Shown one piece after another: positions 20,864 through 32,972 of a DNA stretch of 64,000 nucleotides. The first letter of the stretch is position 1. The number at the start of each line of letters is the position of its first letter. The notes under the pieces were generated by a model. That model saw only the letters and a program-made list of their open reading frames with translations, was not told the origin of the DNA and ran no database searches. The position numbers were made by a program, and so were the translations under genes. Source of the stretch: Gloeopeniophorella convolvens (lineage: Eukaryota > Basidiomycota > Agaricomycetes > Russulales); the NCBI GenBank assembly GCA_022496205.1, contig WTXD01000002.1:124001-188000 (forward strand), written 5' to 3'.

Positions 20864-23436
20864 ATGCAGCCTGAGTGTGGCAGCTCAGCCTGGCTGCCAC
20901 GTCGAGTCGTCGGTAATACTCAAGTTAGTGCCAGACACTTCGAGCATGCTTGTTCACTGGATAGTACTTCACCTGGAGCTGGCTTGCATCAATTATTGGC
21001 TGGCTCGGACATCTATACAAAACGATACCTCGATATGTCTAACGATATCCGTGAAAGACTCGTCGGGCCCATGCCATTGAACGAGTTTTTCAAGGAATTT
21101 GTCCCGAAGGCGCCCAAGGACCGTCCTACTAGATCCGCCACGTTCCCCGAGTATACTCTCGCAAGCAACGAGACCACCTTCGTAAGCTCGCTGTCCGGTC
21201 CCCCAGGGCCTTATTTTGATAGATTGACTGTAGATCGAGGCCATTCATGCATCTGGTCTTTGTCCCGATCTCCTGTTGACGAAGACCATGACCACAAACA
21301 CTCCGAGCCCCAGCGGTAACACCCAGCGGAAGAAACCCGACATCTCTGTGTTCTCTCGTGCTCGTCTCCCGCCTGGCCTTGATTGGTGCTCTGCCGAGTT
21401 TTGGCTTGAAGTCAGACGTGAAGACGAAGATTTCATTCTTCCGATCGAAGAAATGGAGGAGGATGAAGAGACACTGACCAGCCACCTCTGCTTCGAGAGG
21501 AAGTACTATCGGATATGCCGCCAGTTGATCTCCTACGCCTCTGGAATACACTACACCCAATATCGTGTATTCTCCTTCGGCATCGTTCTTTTCGGTCCTA
21601 ATGCGCGCCTCTTTCGCTGGGATCGCAGTGGGGTCATTTACACGGAGCTGTTTGCGTGGAACAAAGGAGATGCTCTCTCCGAATTCTTCTGGAGGTTCAA
21701 TCACCTTTCCGACGTTCAAAAGGGCCATGATACTACTGTCTGTCCTGCGACAGATGAGGAGGCTGCGCGCGCGCTGCCGAAGCTTCTCAAGTACCCTGGT
21801 CTGGCCTCTTTAGAGCCGAAAAGCCTTCACAAGTTCCTCGTCAGAGATGACTGTCCCGACAAGGAGCCTCGATACTACATCTCCTCAAAGGCTACTTGGT
21901 CCACCGATACACTGGTCGGTCGTGCCACCTTCGGCTTCATTGCATATGATCTCGCAAGTGGCGAACTTGTATATCTCAAAGACTTCTGGCGTCGCGATCT
22001 ACCAGGAATACAAAAGGAGGGGGACGTCTATCGCGAGCTCCAGGATGCAAAAGTTTCGAACATCGCACGAATGAGTCGAGCGGGCGATGTACCCTTGACC
22101 CCCGAAGCCTGGAGGACGTTCCCATTGGCGATCCAGCGGACCACCACACAGAACTTTGTCAAGACGGCGGGCCGGGCTACGTGGTGCTATGGGAATCCTA
22201 GAGTGGAGCCTTACGTCCACTACCGCCTTGTCTTGGACACGCTCGGGAGGCCATTGAGTCACTTTGAATCGACACGGCAACTGTGTGAGGTGATGAGGGA
22301 CGCCATCGTAGGTTCGTCGCTCGCATCTCTTTGGTATTGTACTAGGCACTGAGCGACGTTTGTGATAGCGCACGATGAAGCATATCAGAGGACCCGTATC
22401 CTGCATCGCGACATCAGCGCGGGCAATATCCTCATCACCGAGTCAGGAAGAGGTATCCTCATCGACTGGGACCTGTCGAAGAAGGTGACCACAGACGATG
22501 AAGGAAAGCCCAGGTGGATGTCACGCACGGTATGCCACTACTTCTTGTGCCACGCGTGTGTGAACTGACGGACGTGATAATCCCTAGGGGACATGGCAAT
22601 TCATATCTGTAGGGTTGTTGATGGACCCGTTGCACAAGTCCCACGAGTTCTCGGACGACCTGGAGTCCTTCTTCTGGGTGCTGCTATATCAAATCTGTCG
22701 CTACAGAGCTAGCGGAGATATGGAGGATTACCTCCCAGACTTGGTCCGGGAGGTTTTCGGCCAGTACAGAACTAGCTACGACCGCAGCACTGGCGGGAAC
22801 GTCACCACGGGAGGAGCCAAAAAGCGCACGTGTCTCAGTGACGGCCGCTGGCCGCTGGATGACATAGTTGTCTCCTTCCTCGTAACAACACCCTGCAAGG
22901 ACATCATTGAAGACATGCGTCGTCTGTTCAGCCCTGTCTACCTTCACTTGGGAATCGAACGTTCTCCGATTCAGCAAATCCGACTCATGAAGGAAAGCAG
23001 GAGGGCGTGCGATCCCCTCGTCCAGCAGGCCCTCAAAAGCGTTCGGAGCTCGAAAGCTCTGTTGGCAATCATGGACAAACACCTGGCGCATCCATGGGAT
23101 GTAACCGACGATGGCAGTCTGCACCTAAGGCGCGTCCAGCCACCGAGCTCGTCAGCGAGCACAGAACGCAAACGCAAGGGAGCCCCAAGCGGCGTAGACA
23201 GCAAGGAGAACGACCCCAACAAGCGTCACAAGGAGCGTATGCCTCCTGGATCCACCTCCCGGAACTCGGATATCCTTTCTCCTCAAGCGAACCTAGTAGC
23301 CGAGTCTTCAGGAAACAGCTCTACGCTCGTCAGCGTACTGCCTTCACAGACTCAGACCAACCTCACGAGCGGGACTCAGAGGTCCTCGTGGCACGACAAG
23401 TCGGGGAGGTCTCAGCGGTCCTCAAACGAGCCGTGA
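20864..23436 (+). CDS. FunK1-type fungal protein kinase, copy C
   Basis: Four exons (introns 21182-21233, 22312-22368 and 22530-22587) give 801 aa from the first in-frame Met. The true start could be further downstream, because the first about 60 residues have no counterpart in A or B. N-terminal box: ERLVGPMPLNEFFKEFVPKA. Then KPDISVFSRARL, FSFGIVLFGPNARLFRWDRS, glycine loop LVGRATFGFIAYD, lysine segment LVYLKDFWRRDLP, helix C GDVYRELQDAK, catalytic loop RILHRDISAGNILIT and GILIDWDLSKKV. C-lobe: SHEFSDDLESFFWVLLYQIC. The long tail is Ser-rich and basic (ERKRKGAP, NKRHKERMPPGSTS), again ending in the PPGS box followed by about 55 polar residues. No damage is seen. Predicted as soluble, possibly nuclear. 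Confidence 0.9.
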
Positions 23437-23705
23437 TACGCAGCACAAAACGGAACGCTGCTGCCTATCGCCTTGTGCGCTCTCCTTCTAATGTCTCTAT
23501 CGTCCTCGTCAGTTGCTTGCCATGTCTGTAAATTTGCTTGTTACATCTGTAAGTACATAAGATCACAATCTGAGAAATTTAACATCAAAACTGCACTCTG
23601 CTTTATTGTCTCCATTCAACGTTGAACAATTTGCTCATGACTGCCTTCGCTGTCTAGCACACGTTGATACAGTACAAAATGTTTCTTGTCATGCACTGCG
23701 CGTGG

Positions 23706-25410
23706 CTAGTCCACATCGCTGTCAATCACAATAACGTCGTCATCGTCAACACCGAAGTCTGGGGTCGGGCTGCGTTCGCGTGCTGGTGGCTTCTTTCCCG
23801 ACCGCTGAGGCAGACGGGGCACGCTCGCGCCGCCTGCACCAAGCTGACCAGGGCCAAACGTCCGTGGAGCCGAACTGGCAGGAGGGCGCGAGGTACCTAG
23901 ACTATGCCCCTGCCCCGCCCACGTTGTCTCTTCCGACTTCTCCTCTGTGTCTTTGCTCTTCCCTTTGCCCTTGTCTTGTGTTGAAGATACAGGGTTTCTC
24001 CCGTTAAGAGAATTACCTGATCCGGTGAAGGAGACTGGCGGCTACGCAAACGTAAGACCACGTGGATAAGTGCGGAGGCTGATCATAATACCTTCGGGGT
24101 GGAATCACTTTCCGGCGTGGAAGGAGGCACGTATGGAGGAATGTTGAAGCCGAAGAAGAGTTTGCCAAAGGGTAGGTTGAGCGGGGCAGGAGCCTGACCC
24201 TCATTCTCAAGATCTTCGTTGACAACAACGCGATGTTGGCTAATGCGGCCTCAGATACGCGCGTTGTCTCCGTGCATGTTGGGACGTACTTAGTTCGAAT
24301 GATCTTACTTGACGTAGGGACTTGTTCTGGGGCCCTGTGGGTGATCCCACGGCCCTTCGTCTTCCTACCTCCTAGCGTCTCTCCGCGACCTTTGAATGTT
24401 TCCCATGTATCCCCATCTTTGCTTACGGTCGTTGCACCCTTGCTTGTCCCAGCGAAGTTTCCACCTAATGAACTAGCCGGGCGGCTAGAGCCAGGCGTTT
24501 GCGAGCTTAGGTCGATATTGAGCTTTGAGGCCATCGTCGGCGGCGGGGCGGCCTTCGGACGCTCTGGTTCGACATAGCCCACAGGCGCAGCGAAGTCCAC
24601 CTCCAGGTCCGTGTCAAGGATACAGATACCCTCGCCACCAGGTGTGGCTTCCATAACGAGTAAGCCGAACACGATTGAATTATATGATATCTCGATGATA
24701 TCGCCCTGGGTAAGCGCAGAGAAATTGCGAAGGGCCTGCTCAAGTCTGCCATATGTGAGCTAACGAAGGCAGAGTGTGTGACATACGCTTACACTGCCTT
24801 GGGGTCGGAAATTTCGAGGAAGTGGACATGCTGGGCTTGGAACTTGACGAACTTGCCCTTCGGGAGTTCTGCGCCAGTGATGCGAATTGGATCGCCTTCA
24901 TTGAGTCGCAGGGTCTTCATCATCCAATAAGGAAGGTGGACAACGCCTTCCTCGGCGATAAATTCGAGGACACCAGCGTGAGTAGAAGCGGCAGGGTTCT
25001 GGGGGTTTCGAAGTTTGAACATCCACGGCCCCTCGAGGTCCAATGACGTGATGTGAGCAAGAGCGGAGGGCGGAAGTATAACTGTGATATTCGACGATTA
25101 AGGGGCGAAGGTGGTCCAATTGACACGAGACGTACTCTTGCCTCCATAGCTCAAGTTCTCTCGCTCTCGACCAGGGAGCATCGCAACGCTATAGGCTTTG
25201 AGATATTCATCGTAGGAGCCGGGGTTCGGCCTCTGTCCTCTGGGAAAACCGTATCCACCCCCGAATCCCCTGCGATTCGTGTCAGTGAAACCCCGCATGG
25301 ACGAAGCGGGCGGCGTCATACTGAGCCAATTGTGCAAACAGCCCTCCAGGGCCTCCGTCACCGATTCCGCCGTCTTGACCGAACTGTCGCATAAGCCGCA
25401 TGAGATACAT
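23706..25410 (-). CDS. UFD1: Ubiquitin fusion degradation protein 1 (Cdc48 cofactor)
   Basis: Seven exons with introns of 52, 54, 47, 50, 57 and 47 bp give 465 aa. Ufd1 with Npl4 recruits the AAA-ATPase Cdc48/p97 to ubiquitinated clients in ERAD and chromatin extraction. N-terminus: MYLMRLMRQFGQDGG, then SYDEYLKAYSVAMLPG, LSYGGKI, LDLEGPWMFKLRNPQNP, THAGVLEFIAEEGVVHLPYW, RITGAELPKGKFVKFQAQ, FLEISDPKAVLEQALRNFSA, TQGDIIEISYNS, DTDLEVDFAAPVGYVEPERP, and the Cdc48/Npl4-binding region with LNLPFGKLFFGFNIPPY. One exon is only 18 nt (24017-24034). The protein ends with DDDDVIVIDSDVD, a strong SUMO-interaction-type motif. The start at 25410 is preferred; an in-frame Met at 25446 is possible. Confidence 0.94.
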
Positions 25411-25627
25411 GCAGCCATTAGGCACGAATATACGCACAAATGCCATCTGGTGGGTGTGATTGTTGTAGTTGCAGGTAAAGTGCTTGGGGGGTGTGGCCCG
25501 GAAAGGACAATTACGCGTTCATGCACGTGATTCGGCGGCAGACGTCGGTCCGTCGCTTGCAATTATTGCTCGCCGCGAGTCGCTGCTACGAAAGCACGCC
25601 GACCATCTTCAATCGCAAAAGTACACC
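25411..25627. promoter_or_regulatory. Bidirectional promoter between UFD1 and CCT4
   Basis: 217 bp separate the two starts. A CACGTG E-box lies at 25524-25529, as in the RCL1-UBA3 promoter. Both genes belong to protein quality control, so co-regulation is plausible but not shown. Confidence 0.4.
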
Positions 25628-27660
25628 ATGGCCTCAAGAGCACCAGCGCCTGCGCCAAGAGCACCCTTACCGCTCACATCGGGCGCGAACAAAGCCTTCA
25701 ATGATAAAGTGAGATCTGGTCACCGTGTGTGCGATATGTGCTCAATGACGCGCCCCATTTTGTAGGGCAAGCCTATGGAAGTTCGCCTATCTAACTTGGT
25801 CGCTGCGAAAGGTGTGTCACGCAAATATAATGAGGATTCCTTCCTGAAGCCTCTCCATTATAGCGATCAGCGATGCGGTGCGAACGTCGCTCGGGCCACG
25901 GGGGATGGACAAGATGGTTCGAGATATATTACATATACCTCACGTCTTCTCATCGTCATGATCCTCAGATCCAAACCTCGAAGGGTGAGGTCATTGTGAC
26001 GAATGATGGCGCAACGATCCTCCGGAGTATTCAGGCTCTGCATCCCGCCTCAAAAATGGTGAGCAAGTAACATTTTCTAGATGGACAGCAACGTGACGCG
26101 CAAATAGCTCGTCGACCTCTCTGCAGCGCAGGATGTAGAGGCCGGGGATGGTACGACCTCGGTAGTTGTCCTTGCTGGCAGCTTCCTTGGCGCAGCCGAA
26201 AAGATGCTCCAGAAGGGCATTCACCCGACAATCATCGCCGAGTCCTTCCTGAAAGCATCGGCGAAAGCTGTCGAGTTCCTCACTGAGATCTCAACACCGA
26301 TCGACTTGAACGATCGCGCCACACTTCTGCGAGCTGCCAGCACATCCCTAAATTCCAAGGCACGTACCTTACATCCTCTTCCTTGATCAATCTAACAAGC
26401 GTATAGATCGTCTCCCAATACTCATCTATCCTTGCACCCATCGCCGTTTCTGCAGTCATTCGCCTTGTCACCCCCACTTCCTCGAATGTTGATCTGCGTG
26501 ATATCCGCATCGTGAAGAAAGTTGGCGGAACCATCGAAGACACCGAGCTCATCGATGGTGTCGTGCTCAATCAAAACGTTGTGGTCGCAGCTGGTGGACC
26601 GACCAGGATCGAGAAGGCCAAGATTGGCTTGATACAGTTCCAGCTAAGCGCTCCCAAGCCCGACGTCAGTCACCCACCCTTTTCCGTACGAAGCATATAC
26701 TCACCGAAAACCAGATGGATAACACCGTCGTGATCAATGATTATCGCCAAATGGACAAAGTTATCAAGGAGGGTCGCACCTACTTGCTTAACATCTGCAA
26801 AAAGATCAAAAAGACTGGTTGCAATGTCCTGCTCATTCAAAAGTCCATCCTGCGCGACGCCGTCGACGATACCTCGCTTACTTTCCTCAAGCGCCTCAAC
26901 ATCCTTGTCGTCAAGGATGTTGAGCGGGACGAGATAGATTTCCTCACCAAGAGCCTCGGGTGCAGGCCTGTTGCCGATATCGAAGCGTTCGCTGAGGACA
27001 AGCTCGGTTACGCTGACCTGGTAGAAGAAACGAACACCGACGGCACAAAGGTGGTCAAGATTACCGGTGTGAAGAACAGAGGGCGCACAGTCAGTATCCT
27101 GGCGATGAGCAGCAATCAGCTTGTGCTTGATGAGTGCGAACGCTCCATCCATGACGCGCTCTGCGTTGTGCGTTGTCTCGTCAAGAAGCGGTAGGAGCCT
27201 CTTCTCCGGTCCAGTGGCCGCGCTAAACTATTTACTTTCATCTAAGTGCGTTGATTGGCGGTGGTGGTGCACCTGAGATCCACGTGTCGCGCATGCTCTC
27301 GCAGTACGCCCAAGGTCTCACCGGCATGGAGGCATACTGCTTCCAGGCGTATGCGGACGCTCTCGAGGTCATCCCCACCACACTGGCCGAAAACGCGGGG
27401 CTCAACCCCATCGCCATTGTCACCGAGTTGCGTAATCGCCATGCACTCGGAGAACGCAATGCAGGCATCAACGTCCGGAAGGTATGCTCTCCATCACAGC
27501 ACCCTGACTAGAGCTCAACCGATGGATGCAGGGACAAATAAGCAACATCCTGGAGGAAGACGTCGTGCAGCCGTTACTGGTATCCACAAGCGCCGTAGAA
27601 CTCGCTACGGAAACTGTGACTTTGTTGCTGAAGATTGACGATTACGTACAGGCAAGATAG
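25628..27660 (+). CDS. CCT4: T-complex protein 1 subunit delta (CCT4/TCP-1 delta)
   Basis: Nine exons give 539 aa, the same length as the human protein. CCT4 is one of eight subunits of the cytosolic TRiC/CCT chaperonin that folds actin, tubulin and WD40 proteins using ATP. Seen: [29 protein letters not shown], the nucleotide motif [120 protein letters not shown] and the end [12 protein letters not shown]. Intron lengths are 57, 52, 52, 49, 47, 50, 56 and 50 bp. Intron 5 uses a GC donor (26360-26406). With all eight removed the coding length is exactly 540 codons. Confidence 0.96.
26360..26406 (+). other. GC-AG intron in CCT4
   Basis: The exon ends AATTCCAAG and the intron begins GCACGT. The acceptor is GCGTATAG. 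This gives the invariant CCT sequence SLNSKIVSQYSS. The nearest GT donor (GTACCT, 4 nt on) would shift the frame in the most conserved part of the protein. Confidence 0.85.
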
Positions 27661-27893
27661 ACGACTGTAGAAGTTTATACGATGTACAGACATGATCGAC
27701 TAGCATCATCCAAAGCTGAGAAAAGTGCGATGATCTGCGCCAGTAATCGGTACTTATAAGAAGGTACGTATTGTGTAAGAAAAAAGGATATATTATCATC
27801 TCGCGACTCGAGCAGTACTAGTGCTCCCCGTAACACCGGCGTATACTTCATACTGAGCATCGTCCTCGCTCATCTTAGCCAGCCGCATCATGT

Positions 27894-30218
27894 TCAGAAA
27901 CCTGTGCTTCCAATCGAAGGCTGGGGCGTGCCGAGGCTGCCCAGGACGGGTGCCCACTCCAACAAGGAGCTATGGTTGGGAAGATCGCGGCGCTGGTGCT
28001 GGAGTCCCTCCATTGAACGACCCTCTTCCGGAATGGTGCTGCTTCCGAGTTCATCGCCACTCGCCGATCCCTGCAACCCAGATTTATTGAGCGCCCGGCT
28101 CCCGTCGCCGTCGAGATCCCACGTAGAGCCCAGGTGCTTTTCGAAGATGCGCAGCACCGCTTGAGAGGACTGGAGCGCCTTTCGAGTCTCCTTGTACAGC
28201 GGATCCGTCTTCCATGGGGTCGGAGTGGTGATTCCGCGGCCTCTCTCCGACGGCTTTTCTTCATCCAGCACCGGGCCATACAGCCCCAGGAACAGTGAGC
28301 GCAGCTCCTCGACGAGCGCTCTGCACGGCGCAGGCAGCGGGGTGTCGCGGGCCCCCAGGATACCCACCAGATGGTCACCCTGCAGAGTCTGGTGCTTCCC
28401 GGTTCCGCCGGTGTTGACGTCGCCAAAGCGGCCCACGCCGCCGAGGTCAAAGATGCCCCGGATTGTGCTCTCGTGTTGGCGCCTCTCCAGCGTGCTGCCC
28501 AGCCGGTATCGGACGATATGGTGTGAGAGGACCCAGTAGAAGGACTCCAGGTCGTCAGAAAGCTTGTGAGAGTTGTAGTGCGGCGCCGATAGAAGCTGCA
28601 CGGACATGAACCTCCATGTGCCCTGCGCGACGCCATTCAACTGCTTAGCAAACCGAGAAAGACGACATTTCGAGGGCTGCACTTACAGCACGTGGGAGCC
28701 GCACGGGCTTCCCGTTCGGGTCCGTCAACATCCTCCGGGCAAGGTGCCAGTCAATCAGCATGCCTTTCCCGTCCTCGCCGATGAGGATGTTGCCCGCGCT
28801 CACGTCCCGGTGCAGGATGCGTGTCCGCCCGTACGCATCCGCGTGTGCTACATACAACACCCGTCAACGCACGAACTTGCACGCCGGACGCACACAGGCA
28901 CTCACCGACCACCGCATCGCGGACCGCCCCACACAGCTCGCGCGTCGACTCGAAGCACCGCAGCGGCCGGCCGACAGTGTCCAGCACAAGGCGGTAGTGC
29001 ACGAGGGGCTGCACCGCGCCCGGGCGGCGCGCGGCCTGGAACTCCTGCGCCCTGGTCCGCTGCACCGCCAGCGCGGGCCCGGGCGCCGCGGGCACGTCGC
29101 CCGCGCAGCCGAGCGCCGGGATGTTGCGGACGTGCGCCGCGTGGAGCTCGCGGTACACGTCGCCCTCCTTCAGAATGTCCGGGCGCTCCTCGCGCCAGAA
29201 GTCCTTCAGGTAGACCAGTTTGTCCTGCCTCGGGTCGTACGCGATGTAGCCGAAGGTGCCGCGGCCCCAGAGCGCGTCGGTCGACCAGGACGCGCGCGGC
29301 GCGATGTAGTAGCGCAGGTCGTTGCTGTCCGCGCCGTCGCCGCGGACAAGGAACTTGCGGAGGTCCGCCTTGACGGTCTTTTCGAGTCCGTGATGGCCCT
29401 TCAGCGCAACGAGAGCGCGCTCGGCGTCGTCCTCGCCAACTGGGAGAACGGTGGTGTCGCGGCCGCGGTCCGCAGGCGACAGGAAGTTGAACCTCCACAG
29501 GAACTCCAGCAGCGCCTCAGGCTCGTTCCTATACAGGAAGGGCTCCGAGTAGACGACGCCGCTGCGGTCCCAGCGGAACAGGCGGCAGATGCTGCCAAAG
29601 AAGCCGATGGAGAACGAGAAGGCGCGCGGGCTCGCGTGGTGGTGCGCGGATGCGTGTGAGATCAGCTGTGCGCAGGTGTCGTCCGCAGACTGCTCGAATT
29701 TGAGGTATCGGGCTTGGGCCACGCCCACAGCGCTGGCGTCCTCGAGCGCGGGGAAGAATGTGTCTTCGAGGCCAGTCTCGATCCACATCTCGAGGGGGGC
29801 CCAGTTGCGCTTTCCTGGTTGCAGGGGGCTCGCGTTGGTGTCCTCGGGTCGAGGGGCGCGAGAGACGACGGAGATGCCCGGAGTGCGCTTCAAATTTCCT
29901 TCATCGCCCCAAGGATCTACTGCGCGGTCTGCTGCCTTGCTGGGGTCGGCAGTGTTTACGAATTCTAGGTCGGGGCACAGAGCAAGTTCGTTTATTGTTC
30001 CAATCTGTCGGACCCGCATCCGTTAGCATTCCTTGGTATGAGCAGATGCCTGAAGGTCTTACGATTTGGTTAGGCCCGTCCGGACACAGTTCGAAGGGGG
30101 GATCGCCGTCGGTCGGTGTGAGTCGCTTCTTGGGTGCTTCGGGGACAAACTCCTCTAGGAACTTCGCCGTGGAAATAGGGCCGACGAAGTTTTCAAAGAC
30201 ATTAGGTCGCATACGCAT
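27894..30218 (-). CDS. FunK1-type fungal protein kinase, copy D (divergent, GC-rich)
   Basis: Four exons (introns 58, 58 and 64 bp) give 714 aa. N-terminal box: NFVGPISTAKFLEEFVPEAP. Then TPGISVVSRAPR, FSFSIGFFGSICRLFRWDRS, glycine loop WGRGTFGYIAYD, lysine segment LVYLKDFWREERP, helix C GDVYRELHAAH, catalytic loop RILHRDVSAGNILIG and GMLIDWHLARRM, where DFG has become DWH. C-lobe: HKLSDDLESFYWVLSHHIV. It lacks the short N-terminal extension of B and the basic PPGS tail of A-C, ending GSLGTPQPSIGSTGF. Its codon third positions are far more GC-rich than in A, B and C, so it is probably an older or differently placed member and not a recent tandem copy. Catalytic residues look intact. It is tail-to-tail with CCT4 (233 bp apart). 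Confidence 0.9.
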
Positions 30219-31693
30219 GGTGAGGGATTGTTGTTATGAAGGGGCACGGAAGTTTGCCTGCGTCTGGGAGGAAGCTGGAGGGGTGGCTGTTGAAGGCGGA
30301 GACATTGGAGAGGCCTTTTAAAGCTGGGCGGAAGGAGTGAGACACCCGACACAAACCGCCTTGCCACAACCTGACACGACCCGACCAGGACAAGGCGTGT
30401 CTGAAAAAGGCCACATGTGGCCGAGTGGAACCAGTTGGCCTTCTGCCACCCGTAGGACAGTCGCTTTGGCACGGGTGGGGCCATTTATGCATTGCTCTAC
30501 ATGGCCCTGCCGTTTGGATGTCCCCAGACAAGACACGCACAGCGGCAGCTGACTCCAATGCTGCCCAAGTAGTATGCGGGAAGGGCCGACAGGACGTCTC
30601 GCTGCAGAATGAGGTAAGCCACGTCGCTCTAAGTTACGAATGAGCGACCTCACGAAGAGTCTATATACCAGGCGCATACAGCTAGGTGCACCCGGTGGCC
30701 CTGGCCCGGGAAGAGTAACTTGCAATAAGGCGGGTGGCTGAAAGATCGCGGGCAATTATATAGCATCATGCATCTTCTCAACACCTGAGTCCTGCAAAGG
30801 AACGTATCATATATCAGCTGGCGCGCCATCGAGATCTGGTCAACTGGCGAACACAAAGATCGAAACCAAGAACCCTGCGCCCCACTGCCAATCTGACATG
30901 AGCGACAGGAGATCGCATTCGCTTTGCAGATCCTGTACAGCGCAGCAAGATCCTTATGGCTCTGTTTCGCCAGGTTTCGCCGCGCAGTCGCGCGCAAGGC
31001 GGCGCTTGGGCGGCGGCGCTTGTTGAGCGGCGAGGAGAATCAGTGGCCATCACAATACCTCGCAGTGATGCCGCAGAGCGCTCCAATCACGGTGCGGATG
31101 AAGCACCGCATCATTGCACCTGAGACGAGTGTGCATGGAGATGATTGATGGCCGGCCGCACGAGGCACGCTGTGCGCTGCGCGCGACATGTCAACCAGCT
31201 GTCGACGTTTACGTGCGATGGGGCCACACTGCCGAGCCATAGCCAAGAGTGAGGATATAGTCAAAAGTAAGGCAATCTGGGAGGGTGCCCGTCCGTCCAG
31301 CTCTCGAAGCCAAGTTGTACGACACGGACATGGAGGAAATATCGGAGAGCTGATGAGTGTTAGCGCCGAGCGGTGCGCGTGCTAGCAACGCCCGGACCGG
31401 ACAGGGGCGGACAAAAGGGAGGGGCAGGGGCCACCAGGTGCGGTGGGAGGGATATTGCGATGCTACTGGCACCGTCGTTCGCCGCCCGCCGTCGTCCCAC
31501 CTGCCACACCCACGCCCACGCCTGCCAATAGCTCCCTCTCCCCGCCTTTAACCTCTTCTCCCGCAGCTGGCCTGCACATTAACTTATCGTCCCCATCCAC
31601 CCTATCACACTTCTATTACCGCCGCCCACTTAGCCGGCTAGGTGCACTCAGCGGTTTCATCCAGACATCCAGGCTTCAAGCATCACTAGGCAC
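30219..31693. other. 1.5-kb intergenic region between divergent FunK1 D and the Mso1-like gene
   Basis: The 5' flanks of two divergent genes. No conserved coding segment, repeat array or RNA gene was recognised. The part next to 31694 is rich in C and T on the + strand, as is common before highly expressed fungal genes. Confidence 0.5.
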
Positions 31694-32972
31694 ATGAGCT
31701 CAGTACGACAAGGACGCTCCACGGGCAGGCCCATCGGTGGCGGACTGCCCTCTGGCCCGCGCGCACGCTCCGTGGGCCGCGCAGACACCACGAGGGAGAG
31801 AGAGGCATATCCGGAGAGGGACAGGGACTACTACCGTGGTGGTGGCCGCTCGGCCGCGCCCACGCGCTCGGTGCGCCCGCAGCGCTCGGTGACGGACCTG
31901 GCACCCCGCAGTCAACCGCCGCCGCCGGACGTGCCGCCGCTCCCGCGCATGCGCCGCTCAGACGCATCGAGCGCGAGCGCGGCATCGTCCTCCTCAGGCG
32001 CATCGTCGCTCATGGACCGCATGAAGGGCCGCGGCGGGTACGCGTCGTCGCGCACGAGCTTCGAGGACGAGCCGGAGCCGCCGCGCAAGGAGCGCGGCGG
32101 GTGGCTGCGCGAGCGGGCGGCGCCCGAGCCGGAGCCGGAGCCGGAGCCCGAGTACGGTGCGTGCGGCGATCGCGTGCCCCGCTTGTGTGCGTGTGCTGAC
32201 TGCGGCGGGATCCCAGATGACGCAGGCGAGGACGGGCGTGTGCCGCCCGGTTACGGCCTGTCCCTCTGGTCGCGCGTCGCGGTCGCAGCGAACACCCTGA
32301 CCGTGAGCGTCTCCAAGGCCTGGGCGTCGAACATCGCGGCGTCCTCGGGCGAGCGTGCGTTCCCACATCTCGCCTCTGCATTCCTGCGCAGCCGCGGCTC
32401 ACACGGCATTGCTTATTCCCACAGAGACGCCGCCGGGCCAGGAGTCGCGCCTCACGCGCGCGATGAAGGCGTACCACCTCGACAAGGCGCGCGATCCGAC
32501 CGACCTGCCCGCGTGGCTGTTTGACGAGCACGAGCGCCGGCCCGTCGCGCGCGGCCGGCGCAGCAACGACGTCGGCGGCGGCGAGTACCACGATACGCGC
32601 GACGAGCCCCCACCGACGCGCAGCCGCGGCCTGCGCGACATTTACGACGCGGCGGCAGCCAGCGCGCCCGTGCGCCCGGAGGCGCGCGAGTCGTCGCGCC
32701 CGCGCCAGGAGTACGACGCCCCCGCCGGCCCGTCCAAGGCAAACGACCGCCTGCGCGCGCTGAGGGACGCGAAGCGCACCGCGGCGCAGCGCAATGCGCC
32801 TGTCTCGGACGCGGGTGACGAGCGCCGACCTTCGCGCGAGGAACGTGCTATGCCCGAGCGTGGGCTCGGACGCGACAGTGGCGCGCACCAGCGCGCGCCT
32901 TCGCTGCCTGCCGGTGTCCGTCCCGGTGCCGGTGGCGGGTTGCCTGTGCGGCCGAGTGTGCGAAGGGTCTGA
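31694..32972 (+). CDS. Mso1/Sec1-binding-domain-like protein
   Basis: Three exons (introns 60 and 70 bp) give 382 aa. The N-terminal 150 residues are Arg/Ser/Pro-rich and disordered, with the alternating Glu-Pro run APEPEPEPEPEY. The central block GYGLSLWSRVAVAANTLTVS followed by VSKAWASNI, and then ESRLTRAMKAYHLDKARDPT with DLPAWLFDEHERR, resembles the Sec1-binding region of yeast Mso1. Mso1 binds the SM protein Sec1 and helps SNARE-dependent exocytosis at the plasma membrane. The C-terminal third is again disordered, rich in Arg, Ala and Glu. The motif match is by eye; the family assignment is reasonable but the function is inferred from yeast. No transmembrane segment is seen. Confidence 0.65.

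Noticed and set aside
25098..25562. UFD1 start using the frame with SMTPPASSMRGFTDTNRRGF
   Set aside because: A 52-bp intron (GTATGA to CGCAG) removes that stretch and joins FAQLAQ to GFGGGYGF in frame with a better N-terminus; the total is then an exact codon number.
28760..29659. 299-codon plus-strand frame opposite FunK1 D
   Set aside because: Antisense shadow of a GC-rich exon whose sense strand has clear kinase-family motifs.
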